A stretch of 64,000 nucleotides of DNA from contig JAIUPD010000015.1 of the NCBI GenBank assembly GCA_020161615.1, forward strand, positions 1-64,000. The letters are read 5' to 3'. A program made the position numbers and the translations under genes. This DNA is from Pseudomonadota bacterium. GTDB lineage: Bacteria > Pseudomonadota > Alphaproteobacteria > Rhodobacterales > Rhodobacteraceae. Position 1 is the first letter of the stretch, and each line of letters starts with the position of its first letter. This document shows, one piece after another, positions 51,378-60,273 of the stretch. The notes beneath the pieces are model-generated. The model was not told where the DNA came from. It saw nothing but the letters and a program-made list of their open reading frames with translations, and did not search any database.

Positions 51378-53219
51378 GTGACCGACCGACTAGCCAAAGC
51401 CATTTTTGCAGCCCTGCTGGCGATTGTTCTCGCCCCGGTTGCCGCCCTCGCCCAGGCAACCCATTGGGTACAGATCGAGGCTCATGCCACGCTCAGGACC
51501 GCCGAGGAATTCGCCACCCGCTACGAGCAGCGCATCGGCCAGATCGCGGGCTTCCGCATCGCCGGCGGCTGGTACGCGCTGGCGGTCGGTCCCTTCGCCA
51601 CGCCCGAGGCGGCCGAGGCGCGCCGGGGCGAGCTGATCGCCGCGCGCGAGATCCGCGAGGACAGCTATGTCACCGACAATTCCATCTATGGCCAGCAATT
51701 CTGGCCGGTCGGCGGCCAGGCCCCCAGCGCGCCGGTGACGGCCGCGGGGCGTGACGCGGGCCAGAGCCAGATCCAGGTCCCGGTCACCGAAGCGCCGACG
51801 ACCGAGCCGGTCGTCGAGCCCGCGCCTGCCGCGCCCGAGGTCATCGCCACGCCCGCCACCCCGGCGGAACCCGCGCTGGCCGACCTGCCGGACGAACCCG
51901 TCGCCGAGGCGCGGCGCCTGGAAGCCGCGCTCAGCCGCGACGAGCGGGCCGAAATCCAGGTGGCGCTGCAATGGTACGGCTTCTACCGGGGCGGTATTGA
52001 CGCCGCATTCGGGCCGGGCACCCGCGGCGCCATCCAGAACTGGCAGCGCGCCAACAATTTCGAACCCACAGGCTTCCTGTCGACCCGCCAGCGGGCCACG
52101 CTGATCCGCGGCTATGAATCGGCCGTCGCGCGCTATGCCTTCGGCCCCTTCCGCGACGAGGCGGCGGGGATCGAGATCACGCTGCCCTTGGGCATGGTGG
52201 AATTCGACCATCACGAATCCCCCTTCGCGCATTTCCGCTCGATCAACGACAGCGGCCTGCGCGTGCTGCTGATCAGCCAGGAGGGCACGCAGAGCACCTT
52301 CTACGGTCTCTACGAGATCCTGCAGACGCTGGAAGTGATCCCGCTGGAGGGCGAGCGTGACCGCAGCCGCACCAGCTTTACCATCGAGGGCCGCAGTGCC
52401 ACCCAGCGCGCCCATGTCGAGGCGCGGCTGAACGACGGCCAGATCAAGGGCTGGATCCTGCTCTGGGGCCCCTCGGCCGATGCCGACGCCGAGGTCATCC
52501 TGTCGACGATGCGCGACAGCTTCCGCCCGATCGCCGGCGTCCTGCCGTCGAGCGCCGGGGCCACCGCCTCGACCGTGGCCCGCCGCGATCTGGTGGCGGG
52601 GCTGGAAGTGCGCCGCCCGGAACGCTCGCGTTCGGGCTTCTTCGTGGATTCGACCGGCACCGTGGTGACCACCGCCGAGGCCGTGGCGATGTGCGACCGC
52701 GTGACCATCGACGAGGCCTATCGCGCCCGCGTCGCCGCGGTGGACGAGGGGCTGGGCGTCGCCGTGCTGACGCCCGAGGATCCGCTGGTGCCCCTGGCCT
52801 TTGCGCAATTCGCGGCCGCCTCGCCCGCGCCGGGTAGCGAGATCCGCGTTTCGGGCTTCAGCTATCAGGACACGCTGACCCGGCCCATCGTCACCTTCGG
52901 CAGCCTGAGCGAGATGACCGGCCTGAACGGCGAGGCCGAGCTGCGCCGTCTGACCCTGACGGCCGAGCCCGGCGATACCGGCGGCCCGGTCTTCGATCCG
53001 AACGGTGCCGTCATGGGGATGCTGCTGCCGCGCCCCGAGACTCCCGGCCGCATCCTGCCCGACGATGTGAACTTCGCCGTCAGCGGCGAGGCGATCCAGT
53101 CGGTGCTGGCCGGCGCGGGGACCCGGCCGAGCGTGAGCCGCAGCACCGCGCCCGTCTCGGCCGAGATGCTGACCCGGATGTCGGGTGACCTGACGGTCCT
53201 CGTCTCCTGCTGGAACTGA
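51378..53219 (+). CDS. Exported SPOR / peptidoglycan-binding / trypsin-like protein with lost catalytic residues
   Basis: A 613-residue exported protein. It has a signal peptide (AKAIFAALLAIVLAPVAALA, about residues 5-25), then a SPOR-like domain (about 28-105, THWVQIEAHATLRTAEEF and WYALAVGPFATPEAAEA). After a Pro/Ala linker comes a PG_binding_1 domain (about 195-250, QVALQWYGFYRGGIDAAFGP), then a region of unknown fold. The C-terminal trypsin-like domain spans about 430-590. In that domain the usual TxAHxV reads VVTTAEAVAMC (no His) and GDSGGP reads PGDTGGPVFD (Thr for Ser), so it is probably inactive as a protease. Start: GTG 51378. Confidence 0.82.
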   Translation: MTDRLAKAIFAALLAIVLAPVAALAQATHWVQIEAHATLRTAEEFATRYEQRIGQIAGFRIAGGWYALAVGPFATPEAAEARRGELIAAREIREDSYVTDNSIYGQQFWPVGGQAPSAPVTAAGRDAGQSQIQVPVTEAPTTEPVVEPAPAAPEVIATPATPAEPALADLPDEPVAEARRLEAALSRDERAEIQVALQWYGFYRGGIDAAFGPGTRGAIQNWQRANNFEPTGFLSTRQRATLIRGYESAVARYAFGPFRDEAAGIEITLPLGMVEFDHHESPFAHFRSINDSGLRVLLISQEGTQSTFYGLYEILQTLEVIPLEGERDRSRTSFTIEGRSATQRAHVEARLNDGQIKGWILLWGPSADADAEVILSTMRDSFRPIAGVLPSSAGATASTVARRDLVAGLEVRRPERSRSGFFVDSTGTVVTTAEAVAMCDRVTIDEAYRARVAAVDEGLGVAVLTPEDPLVPLAFAQFAAASPAPGSEIRVSGFSYQDTLTRPIVTFGSLSEMTGLNGEAELRRLTLTAEPGDTGGPVFDPNGAVMGMLLPRPETPGRILPDDVNFAVSGEAIQSVLAGAGTRPSVSRSTAPVSAEMLTRMSGDLTVLVSCWN

Positions 53220-53268
53220 CGGGACGGGGAGCGGGCGCAGGCTCGCTCCCGCCCAGCCCGCGCGCCTG

Positions 53269-53299
53269 CGCCCGCCCCCCAAGGCGGGCGTTCGGTTTT
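53269..53299 (+). terminator. Terminator between the exported protein and the EamA gene
   Basis: CGCCCGCC and GGCGGGCG form an 8-bp stem, followed by ttcggtttt. A second GGAGCGGGCG/CGCTCCCGCC-type pairing lies just upstream at 53228-53252. Confidence 0.65.
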
Positions 53300-54208
53300 C
53301 TAGCGGCGCAGCGCCAGGCGGCTCACCGCCAGCCCGCCCAGGATCAGTGCCAGGGCCAGCAGGAATTGCGGCGGCAGGGGTTCGGCCAGGATCAGCATGC
53401 CGAAGATCACCGACCAGACCGGCACCTGGTAATTGGTCTGCGTGAGGAATGTGGGCCCCGCCGTGCGGATCACATGGACCATCAGCAACGAGGCCAGCGC
53501 CGTGGGTAGCAGTCCGACATAGCCCAGGGCCAGGGCCGGGCGCAGGCCGGGCCAGGCAGGCAGCCCCTCCAGCGCCAGGGTCAGCGGCAGCATCGCCGCG
53601 CAGGCCAGGAGCACCGAGGCCGCGGTATAGGCGATGGGATCGACCCGCGGGCTGCGCCGGGCGATGATCGAGCCGATGGCATAGCACAGCGTCACCGCCA
53701 CGCAGGCCAGCCGCGGCAGGATCTGCGGCACGCCCTCGCCCAGCGACACGCCCTCGGTCCCGATCAGCATGACGACACCGACCAGCCCCAGCGCGAAACC
53801 GGCGATGCGGGGCAGGGTGAGTTTCTCGTCCGGCAGGAAGACATGGGCCAGGACCAGGGTGAAAAGCGGCACCAGGGCCATGGTCACGCCGACGAAGCTG
53901 GATTGCACATGCTGCTGCGCCCAGGCCATCAGCATGAAGGGCAGCGCATGCGAGAAGAAGGCAAAGCCCGCAACATGCGCCCAGATCCGGCGGTCGGACA
54001 GCGGCGGCAGCGGAATCCTGAGCACCGCCAGCAGCAGCGCCAGGGTCAGGGCCGCCACGCTCACCCGCCCGGTCGCGACCCAGGCGGGGGCGATCCCCTC
54101 CAGCGCGATGCGGACGGCCAGGAAGCCCGCCCCCCAGATCACGCCGAGCGCGACGACTTCGGCCCAACTGATCAGGCCGGGACGATGGGGGGGCTGGGTC
54201 TGGATCAT
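53300..54208 (-). CDS. EamA/DMT-superfamily transporter
   Basis: A 302-residue ten-helix membrane protein formed by two EamA repeats. Each repeat has the expected five helices; VIWGAGFLAVRIALEGIAPA opens the first, and NYQVPVWSVIFGMLILAEPL (Pro/Glu signature) lies in the second. Members export amino acids, nucleosides or other metabolites; the substrate is unknown. ATG 54208 gives the usual short cytosolic N-terminus; a longer frame runs into the paaX leader. It is divergent from paaX by 103 bp. Confidence 0.88.
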   Translation of the reverse strand: MIQTQPPHRPGLISWAEVVALGVIWGAGFLAVRIALEGIAPAWVATGRVSVAALTLALLLAVLRIPLPPLSDRRIWAHVAGFAFFSHALPFMLMAWAQQHVQSSFVGVTMALVPLFTLVLAHVFLPDEKLTLPRIAGFALGLVGVVMLIGTEGVSLGEGVPQILPRLACVAVTLCYAIGSIIARRSPRVDPIAYTAASVLLACAAMLPLTLALEGLPAWPGLRPALALGYVGLLPTALASLLMVHVIRTAGPTFLTQTNYQVPVWSVIFGMLILAEPLPPQFLLALALILGGLAVSRLALRR

Positions 54209-54311
54209 CGGGGCCTCGGTCGGTCGGTTTCCGAGGCGTCGCACGGATAGTGAACTTGTGCAAGGCTCTGCCCCTCTCGCCACGGCGGGCGGCGCGTGGC
54301 AGGATAGGGTC

Positions 54312-55187
54312 ATGCCCGATCCCCGTTTCGCCCCCCGACTGACCCAGATTGCCGAGGCGCTGCCGCTGCGCGCCGCGGGCTTCATCGTCACGATCTATGG
54401 CGATGCGGTGGTGCCGCGCGGCGGCGAGGTCTGGATCGGTACGATCATCGAGACCTGCGCCATGGTGGGCATTTCCGAGACGCTGGTCCGCACCGCCGTC
54501 TCGCGGCTGGTGGCCGCCGGGCAGTTGGAGGGCTGGCGCCGCGGGCGGCGCAGTTTCTACCGGCTGTCCGACGCGGCGCGTGCCGAATACGAGGCGGCGG
54601 CGCGCATCATCTATGGCCCGGCCGAGGAGGGCCCAGGGCGCTGGCGCTTCCTGCATCTGCCCGAGGCCGGGGGCGAGGCGCTGATGGCGGGGCTGGAGCG
54701 GCGGGGCTATGCGCGGCTGCGGCCGCTGCTGGCGGTGGGCCCGGCGCGGGGGCCGGTGCCGAAAGGGTGCCTCTCGTTCGAGGCCGAGCCCGAGGGCCCG
54801 CTCCTGGCCGAGTTCGCGGCGCAATCCTGGGACCTCGCGCCCCATGCTGCGGCCTATCGCGCCTTTGTCGAACGTTTCGGGCCGCTCGACGGGCTTGCAC
54901 CCGCCACCGGGGCCGAGGCCCTGGCGGCACGGCTTCTGTTGGTCCACGCCTGGCGGCAGGCGCTGTTGCGCGACCCGCGGCTGCCGCGGGCGGCGCTGCC
55001 TGCCGACTGGCCCGGGCACGCCGCGCGGGCGTTGTTTCACCGGCTCTATCGGGCGCTGTCTCCGGCCGCCGATTCGCATATCGGCGCGCGGTTCGAGGGG
55101 GCGCAGGGCTTTCTGCCTGGCGTAGTGCCGGAAGGGATTTCCGAAGCAGGGCAAGGGATTGGCGGAGGGCTGCGGCAAACGGCCTGA
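54312..55187 (+). CDS. paaX: PaaX-type repressor of phenylacetate catabolism
   Basis: A 291-residue GntR-like regulator of the PaaX family. AAGFIVTIYGDAVVPRGGEV is the family start, and the winged helix carries GISETLVRTAVSRLVAAGQL (about residues 55-75). A C-terminal PaaX domain follows with WRFLHLPE, LLLVHAWRQALLRDPRLP and ARALFHRLYRAL. PaaX represses paa operons and is released by phenylacetyl-CoA. It lies directly before the paa operon in the same direction, with a promoter and operator-like repeats in the 89 bp gap. Confidence 0.92.
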   Translation: MPDPRFAPRLTQIAEALPLRAAGFIVTIYGDAVVPRGGEVWIGTIIETCAMVGISETLVRTAVSRLVAAGQLEGWRRGRRSFYRLSDAARAEYEAAARIIYGPAEEGPGRWRFLHLPEAGGEALMAGLERRGYARLRPLLAVGPARGPVPKGCLSFEAEPEGPLLAEFAAQSWDLAPHAAAYRAFVERFGPLDGLAPATGAEALAARLLLVHAWRQALLRDPRLPRAALPADWPGHAARALFHRLYRALSPAADSHIGARFEGAQGFLPGVVPEGISEAGQGIGGGLRQTA

Positions 55188-55190
55188 TCT

Positions 55191-55227
55191 GTCACAAACA
55201 CGCAAGAAAAATTCGTTGATTTGTGAC
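55191..55227. promoter_or_regulatory. Inverted repeat GTCACAAA-N21-TTTGTGAC, candidate PaaX operator
   Basis: Perfect 8-bp arms at 55191-55198 and 55220-55227; the right arm overlaps the -35/spacer of the paa promoter. Two-armed sites around a promoter are expected for a dimeric repressor. Confidence 0.55.
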
Positions 55228-55244
55228 ACGTCATTGCCTATACA
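55216..55244 (+). promoter_or_regulatory. Sigma70-type promoter of the paa operon
   Basis: TTGATT (55216-55221), 17-base spacer, TATACA (55239-55244), 33 bp before the paaJ ATG. One of the best housekeeping-type matches in the window. Confidence 0.65.
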
Positions 55245-55246
55245 GT

Positions 55247-55258
55247 GACCGAACGGTC
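55247..55258. promoter_or_regulatory. GACCG-AA-CGGTC palindrome at the paa start site
   Basis: A perfect palindrome just downstream of the -10 box, covering the predicted start point. Its form resembles TetR-family operators such as those of PaaR-type regulators, so a second repressor may act here. Confidence 0.5.
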
Positions 55259-55276
55259 GGCGAATTGGGGGAGCTG

Positions 55277-56482
55277 ATGTCCGAGGCCTTCATCTGCGAC
55301 GCGGTGCGCACGCCCATCGGGCGGTATGGCGGGGCGCTTTCCGCCGTGCGCGCCGACGATCTGGCCGCCGCCCCCCTGAAGGCCCTGATGAATCGCAACC
55401 CCGGCACCGATTGGGCCGCGGTCGATGACGTGATCTATGGCTGCGCCAACCAGGCCGGCGAGGATAACCGCAACGTCGCCCGGATGGCGGTGCTGCTGGC
55501 CGGACTGCCGGTCAGCGTGCCCGGCACGACGATCAACCGGCTCTGCGGTTCGGGCATGGATGCGGTGGGCCTGGCGGCGCGGACGATCCGGGCCGGGGAT
55601 GCCGACCTGATGCTGGCGGGCGGCGTCGAAAGCATGAGCCGCGCGCCCTTCGTCATGCCCAAGGCGGAAGCCGCCTTCTCCCGTGCCAACGCCGTCTACG
55701 ACACGACCATCGGCTGGCGCTTCGTCAACCCGGCGATGAAGAAGGGCTTCGGCATCGATTCCATGCCGCAGACCGCCGACAACGTGGCCGCCGATTGGGG
55801 CATCCCGCGCGAGGATCAGGACGCTTTCGCGCTCCGCTCGCAACAGCGCTGGGCGGCGGCGCAGGCGGCGGGACTCTTCGCCGATGAGATCGCGCCGGTC
55901 TCGATCCCGCAGCGCAAGGGCGATCCGCTGGTGGTCGATACCGACGAACATCCGCGCCCCGATGTAACGCTGGCGGCGCTGGCGAAGCTGAAGGGCGTGA
56001 ACGGGCCGGAACTGTCGGTCACGGCGGGCAATGCCTCGGGCGTGAATGACGGGGCGGCGGCGCTGATCGTCGCCTCCGAGGCCGCGGCGAAGGCCCAGGG
56101 TCTGACGCCCCGGGCCCGCGTGGTCGGCATGGCGGCGGCCGGGGTCGAGCCGCGGGTGATGGGCGTGGGCCCGGTGCCGGCGGTGCGGAAGCTGCTGGCG
56201 CGCACGGGGCTCAGCCTCGAGCGGATGGATGTGATCGAGCTGAACGAGGCTTTCGCGGCCCAGGGTCTGGCGGTTCTGCGCCACCTGGGCCTGGCCGATG
56301 ACGACCCGCGAGTGAACCCCCTGGGCGGGGCCATCGCGCTGGGTCATCCGCTGGGCATGTCCGGGGCGCGGCTGGTCGGCACCGCTGCCTGGCAATTGCA
56401 ACGCTCGGGCGGGCGCTATGCGCTGTGCACGATGTGCGTGGGCGTGGGACAGGGCATTGCCCTGATCCTGGAACGAGTCTGA
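55277..56482 (+). CDS. paaJ: 3-oxoadipyl-CoA / 3-oxo-5,6-dehydrosuberyl-CoA thiolase
   Basis: A 401-residue thiolase that cleaves 3-oxoadipyl-CoA to succinyl-CoA and acetyl-CoA in phenylacetate or beta-ketoadipate breakdown. The acyl-enzyme Cys is in [21 protein letters not shown]. The catalytic His is in [17 protein letters not shown] and the second Cys in [15 protein letters not shown]. The start [20 protein letters not shown] fits PcaF/PaaJ. A gggggag ribosome site precedes the ATG. Being first in the paa operon, it is more likely PaaJ than a protocatechuate-pathway PcaF. Confidence 0.92.
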   Translation: MSEAFICDAVRTPIGRYGGALSAVRADDLAAAPLKALMNRNPGTDWAAVDDVIYGCANQAGEDNRNVARMAVLLAGLPVSVPGTTINRLCGSGMDAVGLAARTIRAGDADLMLAGGVESMSRAPFVMPKAEAAFSRANAVYDTTIGWRFVNPAMKKGFGIDSMPQTADNVAADWGIPREDQDAFALRSQQRWAAAQAAGLFADEIAPVSIPQRKGDPLVVDTDEHPRPDVTLAALAKLKGVNGPELSVTAGNASGVNDGAAALIVASEAAAKAQGLTPRARVVGMAAAGVEPRVMGVGPVPAVRKLLARTGLSLERMDVIELNEAFAAQGLAVLRHLGLADDDPRVNPLGGAIALGHPLGMSGARLVGTAAWQLQRSGGRYALCTMCVGVGQGIALILERV

Positions 56483-56497
56483 TCAAAGGAGGCTGTC

Positions 56498-57475
56498 ATG
56501 TATGCACAGATGGTGAAATCCGAGGCGAGCACCGATGACCCGGCGCTGCTGGCGGCCTTCCAGGCCCGGATCGACGCGGGCGAGAAGATCGAGCCGAAGG
56601 AATGGATGCCCGAGGCCTATCGCAAGACGCTGATCCGCCAGATCGGCCAGCACGCGCATTCGGAAATCGTGGGTCAATTGCCCGAGGGCAACTGGATCAC
56701 CCGCGCCCCGACGCTGGAGCGCAAGGCGATCCTTCTGGCCAAGGTGCAGGACGAGGCGGGGCATGGCCTCTACCTCTATTGCGCGGCCGAGACGCTGGGC
56801 GTGTCGCGCGACGACCTGACCGAACAGCTGCTGTCGGGCCGGATGAAGTATTCCTCGATCTTCAACTATCCGACGCTGACCTGGGCCGATATCGGCGCGG
56901 TGGGCTGGCTGGTCGATGGCGCGGCGATCATGAACCAGGTGCCGCTGCAACGGACCTCGTTCGGGCCCTATTCCCGCGCCATGATCCGCATCTGCAAGGA
57001 AGAGAGCTTTCACCAGCGGCAGGGGTACGACCTCATGCGGGCCATGGCGACCGGCACCGCCGAGCAGAAGGCGATGGCCCAGGATGCGCTGAACCGCTTC
57101 TGGTATCCCTCGCTCATGATGTTCGGGCCGTCCGACAAGGATTCGATCCACTCGACGCAATCCATGGCCTGGCGGATCAAGATCAACACCAATGACGAAC
57201 TGCGGCAGAAATTCGTCGACCAGACGGTGCCGCAGGCGCAGTACCTGGGGCTGACGATCCCCGACGAAAACCTGAAGTGGAACGAGGAAAAGCAGGGCTG
57301 GGACTTCTCCGAGCCCGACTGGTCCGAGTTCTATGAGGTGCTGAAGGGCAACGGCCCCTGCAACACCGACCGGATGGAGGCGCGGCAAAGGGCTTGGCGC
57401 GACGGCGAATGGTTCCGCGAGGGGCTGATGGCGCATGCGCGCAAATCGGCCGCGCGGCGGGTGGCGGCGGAGTAA
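56498..57475 (+). CDS. paaA: Phenylacetyl-CoA 1,2-epoxidase catalytic subunit PaaA
   Basis: A 325-residue di-iron ferritin-fold oxygenase subunit that epoxidises the ring of phenylacetyl-CoA. Iron ligands are visible in [20 protein letters not shown] (ExxH) and [20 protein letters not shown] (ExxH). The PaaA-specific end [20 protein letters not shown] is present. Family length is normal. It is followed by a C/G hairpin resembling the intergenic element and then paaB, 66 bp away. It forms the PaaABCE complex with paaB, paaC and paaE. Confidence 0.96.
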   Translation: MYAQMVKSEASTDDPALLAAFQARIDAGEKIEPKEWMPEAYRKTLIRQIGQHAHSEIVGQLPEGNWITRAPTLERKAILLAKVQDEAGHGLYLYCAAETLGVSRDDLTEQLLSGRMKYSSIFNYPTLTWADIGAVGWLVDGAAIMNQVPLQRTSFGPYSRAMIRICKEESFHQRQGYDLMRAMATGTAEQKAMAQDALNRFWYPSLMMFGPSDKDSIHSTQSMAWRIKINTNDELRQKFVDQTVPQAQYLGLTIPDENLKWNEEKQGWDFSEPDWSEFYEVLKGNGPCNTDRMEARQRAWRDGEWFREGLMAHARKSAARRVAAE

Positions 57476-57476
57476 G

Positions 57477-57530
57477 CGGGGGGTTTTGCACCCCCCGCAC
57501 CCCCCGCAGCGTATTTTCGGCAGAATGAAA
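57477..57530 (+). repeat. In-operon stem-loop related to the dispersed 3'-end element
   Basis: GCGGGGGG and CCCCCCGC pair at 57477-57499. Next comes CCCCCCGCAGCGTATTTTCGG and then agaatgaaag. The order (C/G hairpin, C-run, TATTT, AAAG) copies the A/B modules elsewhere but the bases are diverged. It may attenuate transcription between paaA and paaB. Confidence 0.45.
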
Positions 57531-57541
57531 GGGCTTTAGCC

Positions 57542-57826
57542 ATGTCCAGCGAATGGCCGCTTTGGGAAGTTTTCATCCGGGGTCAGCACGGCCTGAACCA
57601 CCGGCACGTCGGCAGCCTGCATGCGCCGGACGCCGAACTGGCGATCCGCCACGCGCGCGACGTCTACACGCGGCGCAACGAGGGGGTCAGCATCTGGGTG
57701 GTGCCGTCCGCGCAGATCACCGCCTCGAGCCCGTCCGAGAAGGGGCCGCTCTTCGAGCCGGCCAATGACAAGGTGTACCGGCACCCGACGTTTTACGACA
57801 TTCCCGATGAAGTGGGGCATATGTGA
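57542..57826 (+). CDS. paaB: Phenylacetyl-CoA epoxidase subunit PaaB
   Basis: A 94-residue subunit of the epoxidase. WPLWEVFIRGQHGLNHRHVG and SLHAPDAELAIRHARDVYTR with RNEGVSIWVV are the family signatures. The C-terminus KVYRHPTFYDIPDEVGHM is standard. PaaB bridges two PaaAC heterodimers. Its TGA overlaps the paaC ATG (TGATG), so paaB and paaC are coupled. Confidence 0.96.
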   Translation: MSSEWPLWEVFIRGQHGLNHRHVGSLHAPDAELAIRHARDVYTRRNEGVSIWVVPSAQITASSPSEKGPLFEPANDKVYRHPTFYDIPDEVGHM

Positions 57827-58674
57827 TGGCCCCCTCATTGTCTGACGTCATGACCCCGGATGCGGCGGCTTTGGCCGCAGCCGCCGGGGGCGAGGGGCGG
57901 GCGCCGCTGGCGGCGGGCTCGGCCGACCATGATCTGTTTACCGGGCTGACAAGACTGGGCGATACCGCCTTGATTCTGGGGCATCGCGTGTCCGAATGGT
58001 GCGGCCATGCGCCGATCCTGGAAGAGGATATCGCGCTGGCCAATATGGCGCTCGATCTGATCGGGCAGACCCAGCTCTGGCTGGGACTGGCGGGCGAGGT
58101 CGAGGGGCGGGGGCGCGATGCGGATGCCCTGGCCTTCCGTCGCGATGCCTGGGACTTTCACAACCTTCTGCTGGTCGAGCGCCCGAACGGCGATTTCGGC
58201 ATGACGCTGATGCGGCAGTTCCTGTTCGACGCCTGGCACCTGCCCTTGCTGAAGGCGCTGGAGGGATCCACCGATGCCCGCATCGCCGCCATCGCCCAGA
58301 AGGCGGGCAAGGAAGTGGCCTATCATCTGGAGCGCTCCGCCGATCTGGTGATCCGGCTGGGCGACGGGACCGAGGAGAGCCACCGGCGGATGCAGGGCGC
58401 GCTGGACGCGCTCTGGGGCTATACCGGCGAGATGTTCCTGGGCGATGCGGTCGATCAGCGGCTGGCCGAGGCCGGGGTGATGCCCGCGCCCGAGAGCCTG
58501 CGGGCGGTCTGGGACCAGACCGTCGACCAGGTGCTGGCCGAGGCGACGTTGACGCGCCCGGCCTCGACCTTCGCGCACAAGGGCGGCAAGCAGGGGCGGC
58601 ATTCGGAACACATGGGGCACCTGCTGACCACGATGCAGTGGTTGCAGCGCGCCTATCCGGACGCCAAGTGGTGA
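57826..58674 (+). CDS. paaC: Phenylacetyl-CoA epoxidase subunit PaaC
   Basis: A 282-residue ferritin-fold structural subunit that pairs with PaaA. Family features are GDTALILGHRVSEWCGHAPI with LEEDIALANMALDLIGQTQL, then AFRRDAWDFHNLLLVERPNG and KEVAYHLERSADLVIRLGDG. The C-terminal GRHSEHMGHLLTTMQWLQR is typical. As in other PaaC proteins a full set of iron ligands is not expected. The ATG at 57826 overlaps the paaB stop; its TGA overlaps the paaD GTG. Confidence 0.95.
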   Translation: MAPSLSDVMTPDAAALAAAAGGEGRAPLAAGSADHDLFTGLTRLGDTALILGHRVSEWCGHAPILEEDIALANMALDLIGQTQLWLGLAGEVEGRGRDADALAFRRDAWDFHNLLLVERPNGDFGMTLMRQFLFDAWHLPLLKALEGSTDARIAAIAQKAGKEVAYHLERSADLVIRLGDGTEESHRRMQGALDALWGYTGEMFLGDAVDQRLAEAGVMPAPESLRAVWDQTVDQVLAEATLTRPASTFAHKGGKQGRHSEHMGHLLTTMQWLQRAYPDAKW

Positions 58675-59180
58675 GACCCGCGCTGGAACAGGTCTGGTCC
58701 TGGCTGGGCGAGGTCCCGGACCCCGAGATCCCGGTCATCAGCCTGACCGACCTCGGGATCATCCGCGATGTCGCTTACGAGGGCGAAACGCTTGTGGTGA
58801 CGGTGACGCCGACCTATTCCGGCTGCCCCGCGACCAGCGTCATCAACCTGGAGATCGAGAAGCGGCTCGCCGAGGAGGGGGTCACCGACCTGCGCCTGAA
58901 ACGCCAGCTCTCGCCGCCCTGGACCACCGACTGGATCGCCCCCGCGGCCCGCAACGCCCTGAAAGCCTATGGCATCGCCCCTCCGATCGACGGCACCGCC
59001 GCGGATGGCGTGCTGGCCGGGCGCATCGCGCGGCTGACGGGCGAGAATGCGGCGGTCGAATGCCCGCGCTGTGGCTCGACCCAGACCGAGATGGTCAGCC
59101 GCTTCGGCTCCACCCCCTGCAAGGCGGCGTATCGATGCCGCGACTGCCTGGAACCCTTCGACTATTTCAAGTGTATCTGA
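58671..59180 (+). CDS. paaD: PaaD, iron-sulfur maturation factor of the epoxidase
   Basis: A 169-residue protein of the MIP18 (DUF59) family that matures the epoxidase iron-sulfur component. The N-terminal part is VPDPEIPVISLTDLGIIRDV with VTPTYSGCPAT (functional Cys). The C-terminal metal-binding ribbon has CPRCGST and CRDCLEPFDYFKC. Translation probably starts at GTG 58671 within the paaC stop (GTGA). A longer frame starting at 57996 is a paaC shadow. Confidence 0.93.
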   Translation: MRPALEQVWSWLGEVPDPEIPVISLTDLGIIRDVAYEGETLVVTVTPTYSGCPATSVINLEIEKRLAEEGVTDLRLKRQLSPPWTTDWIAPAARNALKAYGIAPPIDGTAADGVLAGRIARLTGENAAVECPRCGSTQTEMVSRFGSTPCKAAYRCRDCLEPFDYFKCI

Positions 59181-59189
59181 GGTAAGGCC

Positions 59190-60263
59190 ATGGCCCGTTT
59201 CCTGCCCCTCGACGTGGTCGAGGTGAAGAAAGACACCCGTGACGCGGTTGTCGTCACGCTGCGTCCGCGCCCCGAGGATGCCGAGCGCTTCGCGTTCATC
59301 CAGGGCCAGTACCTGACCTTCCGCCGCGACTTCGACGGCGAGGAATTGCGCCGGTCCTATTCGATCTGCGCCGGGCTCGATGAGGGCCTTCTGAAGGTCG
59401 GTATCAAGCGTGTCGATGGCGGGGCGTTCTCGACTTGGGCCAACGAGAATCTGGCGCCCGGGGCGGTGCTGGAAGCCATGCCGCCGATGGGCAATTTCCA
59501 CACCGCGCTGGATGCGGCGACGGGCAAGCATTACCTCGGCTTCGCCGGCGGCTCGGGCATCACCCCGGTGCTGTCGATTCTGAAAACCGTGCTGGCGCGC
59601 GAGCCGAAATCGCGCTTCACGCTGGTCTATGCCAACCGGCAGATCAACTCGATCATGTTCCGCGAAGAGCTGGAGGACTTGAAGAATTCCTACCTCGGGC
59701 GGCTGTCGGTGGTGCATGTGCTGGAGGCGGAAGGTCAGGAAATCGACCTGTTCACCGGACGGGTGGATGCCGAGAAAATGTCTGCCCTTTTCACCCATTG
59801 GGTCGATCCGGCAAGCGTGGACACCGCTTTCATCTGTGGCCCTGAGCCGATGATGCTGACCATTGCCGCCAGCCTGAAAGAACACGGGTTGACGGACAGT
59901 CAGATCAAGTTCGAACTGTTCGCGAGTGGCCAGCCCGGCCGCGCCAGGAAGAAGGCCGCCAGCACGGTCGCCGACAGCGGCGAGGCCTGCGAGGCGACGG
60001 TGACGCTGGATGGCGCGACCCGCACCTTCCGCATGCCGAAATCGGGGGAAAGCCTGCTGGACGCGGCGCTGGGGGCCAATCTGGACGCGCCTTATGCCTG
60101 CAAGGCCGGGGTCTGTTCGACCTGCCGCGCCAAGGTGTTGGAGGGCGAGGTCGAGATGATGACCAACCACGCGCTTGAGGATTACGAGGTCAACCAGGGC
60201 TATGTGCTGACCTGCCAATGCTATCCGCTGAGCGACCGCGTGGTCGTCAGCTACGATCAGTGA
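59190..60263 (+). CDS. paaE: Phenylacetyl-CoA epoxidase reductase PaaE
   Basis: A 357-residue electron-transfer subunit. The N-terminal ferredoxin-NADP reductase-type domain has RRSYSICAGLDEG (FAD binding) and YLGFAGGSGITPVLSILKTV. NAD(P) contacts include FICGPEPMML. The C-terminal plant-type [2Fe-2S] domain has CKAGVCSTCRAKVLEG and a final Cys in LTCQC. It passes electrons from NADPH to the PaaAB(C) di-iron centre. It lies 9 bp after paaD. Confidence 0.95.
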   Translation: MARFLPLDVVEVKKDTRDAVVVTLRPRPEDAERFAFIQGQYLTFRRDFDGEELRRSYSICAGLDEGLLKVGIKRVDGGAFSTWANENLAPGAVLEAMPPMGNFHTALDAATGKHYLGFAGGSGITPVLSILKTVLAREPKSRFTLVYANRQINSIMFREELEDLKNSYLGRLSVVHVLEAEGQEIDLFTGRVDAEKMSALFTHWVDPASVDTAFICGPEPMMLTIAASLKEHGLTDSQIKFELFASGQPGRARKKAASTVADSGEACEATVTLDGATRTFRMPKSGESLLDAALGANLDAPYACKAGVCSTCRAKVLEGEVEMMTNHALEDYEVNQGYVLTCQCYPLSDRVVVSYDQ

Positions 60264-60273
60264 GGAGGGCACC

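Noticed and set aside
51390-55229. 1279-residue minus-strand frame opposite the exported protein, EamA and paaX
   Set aside because: A long GC-driven open frame with low-complexity translation, no domain and no plausible start.
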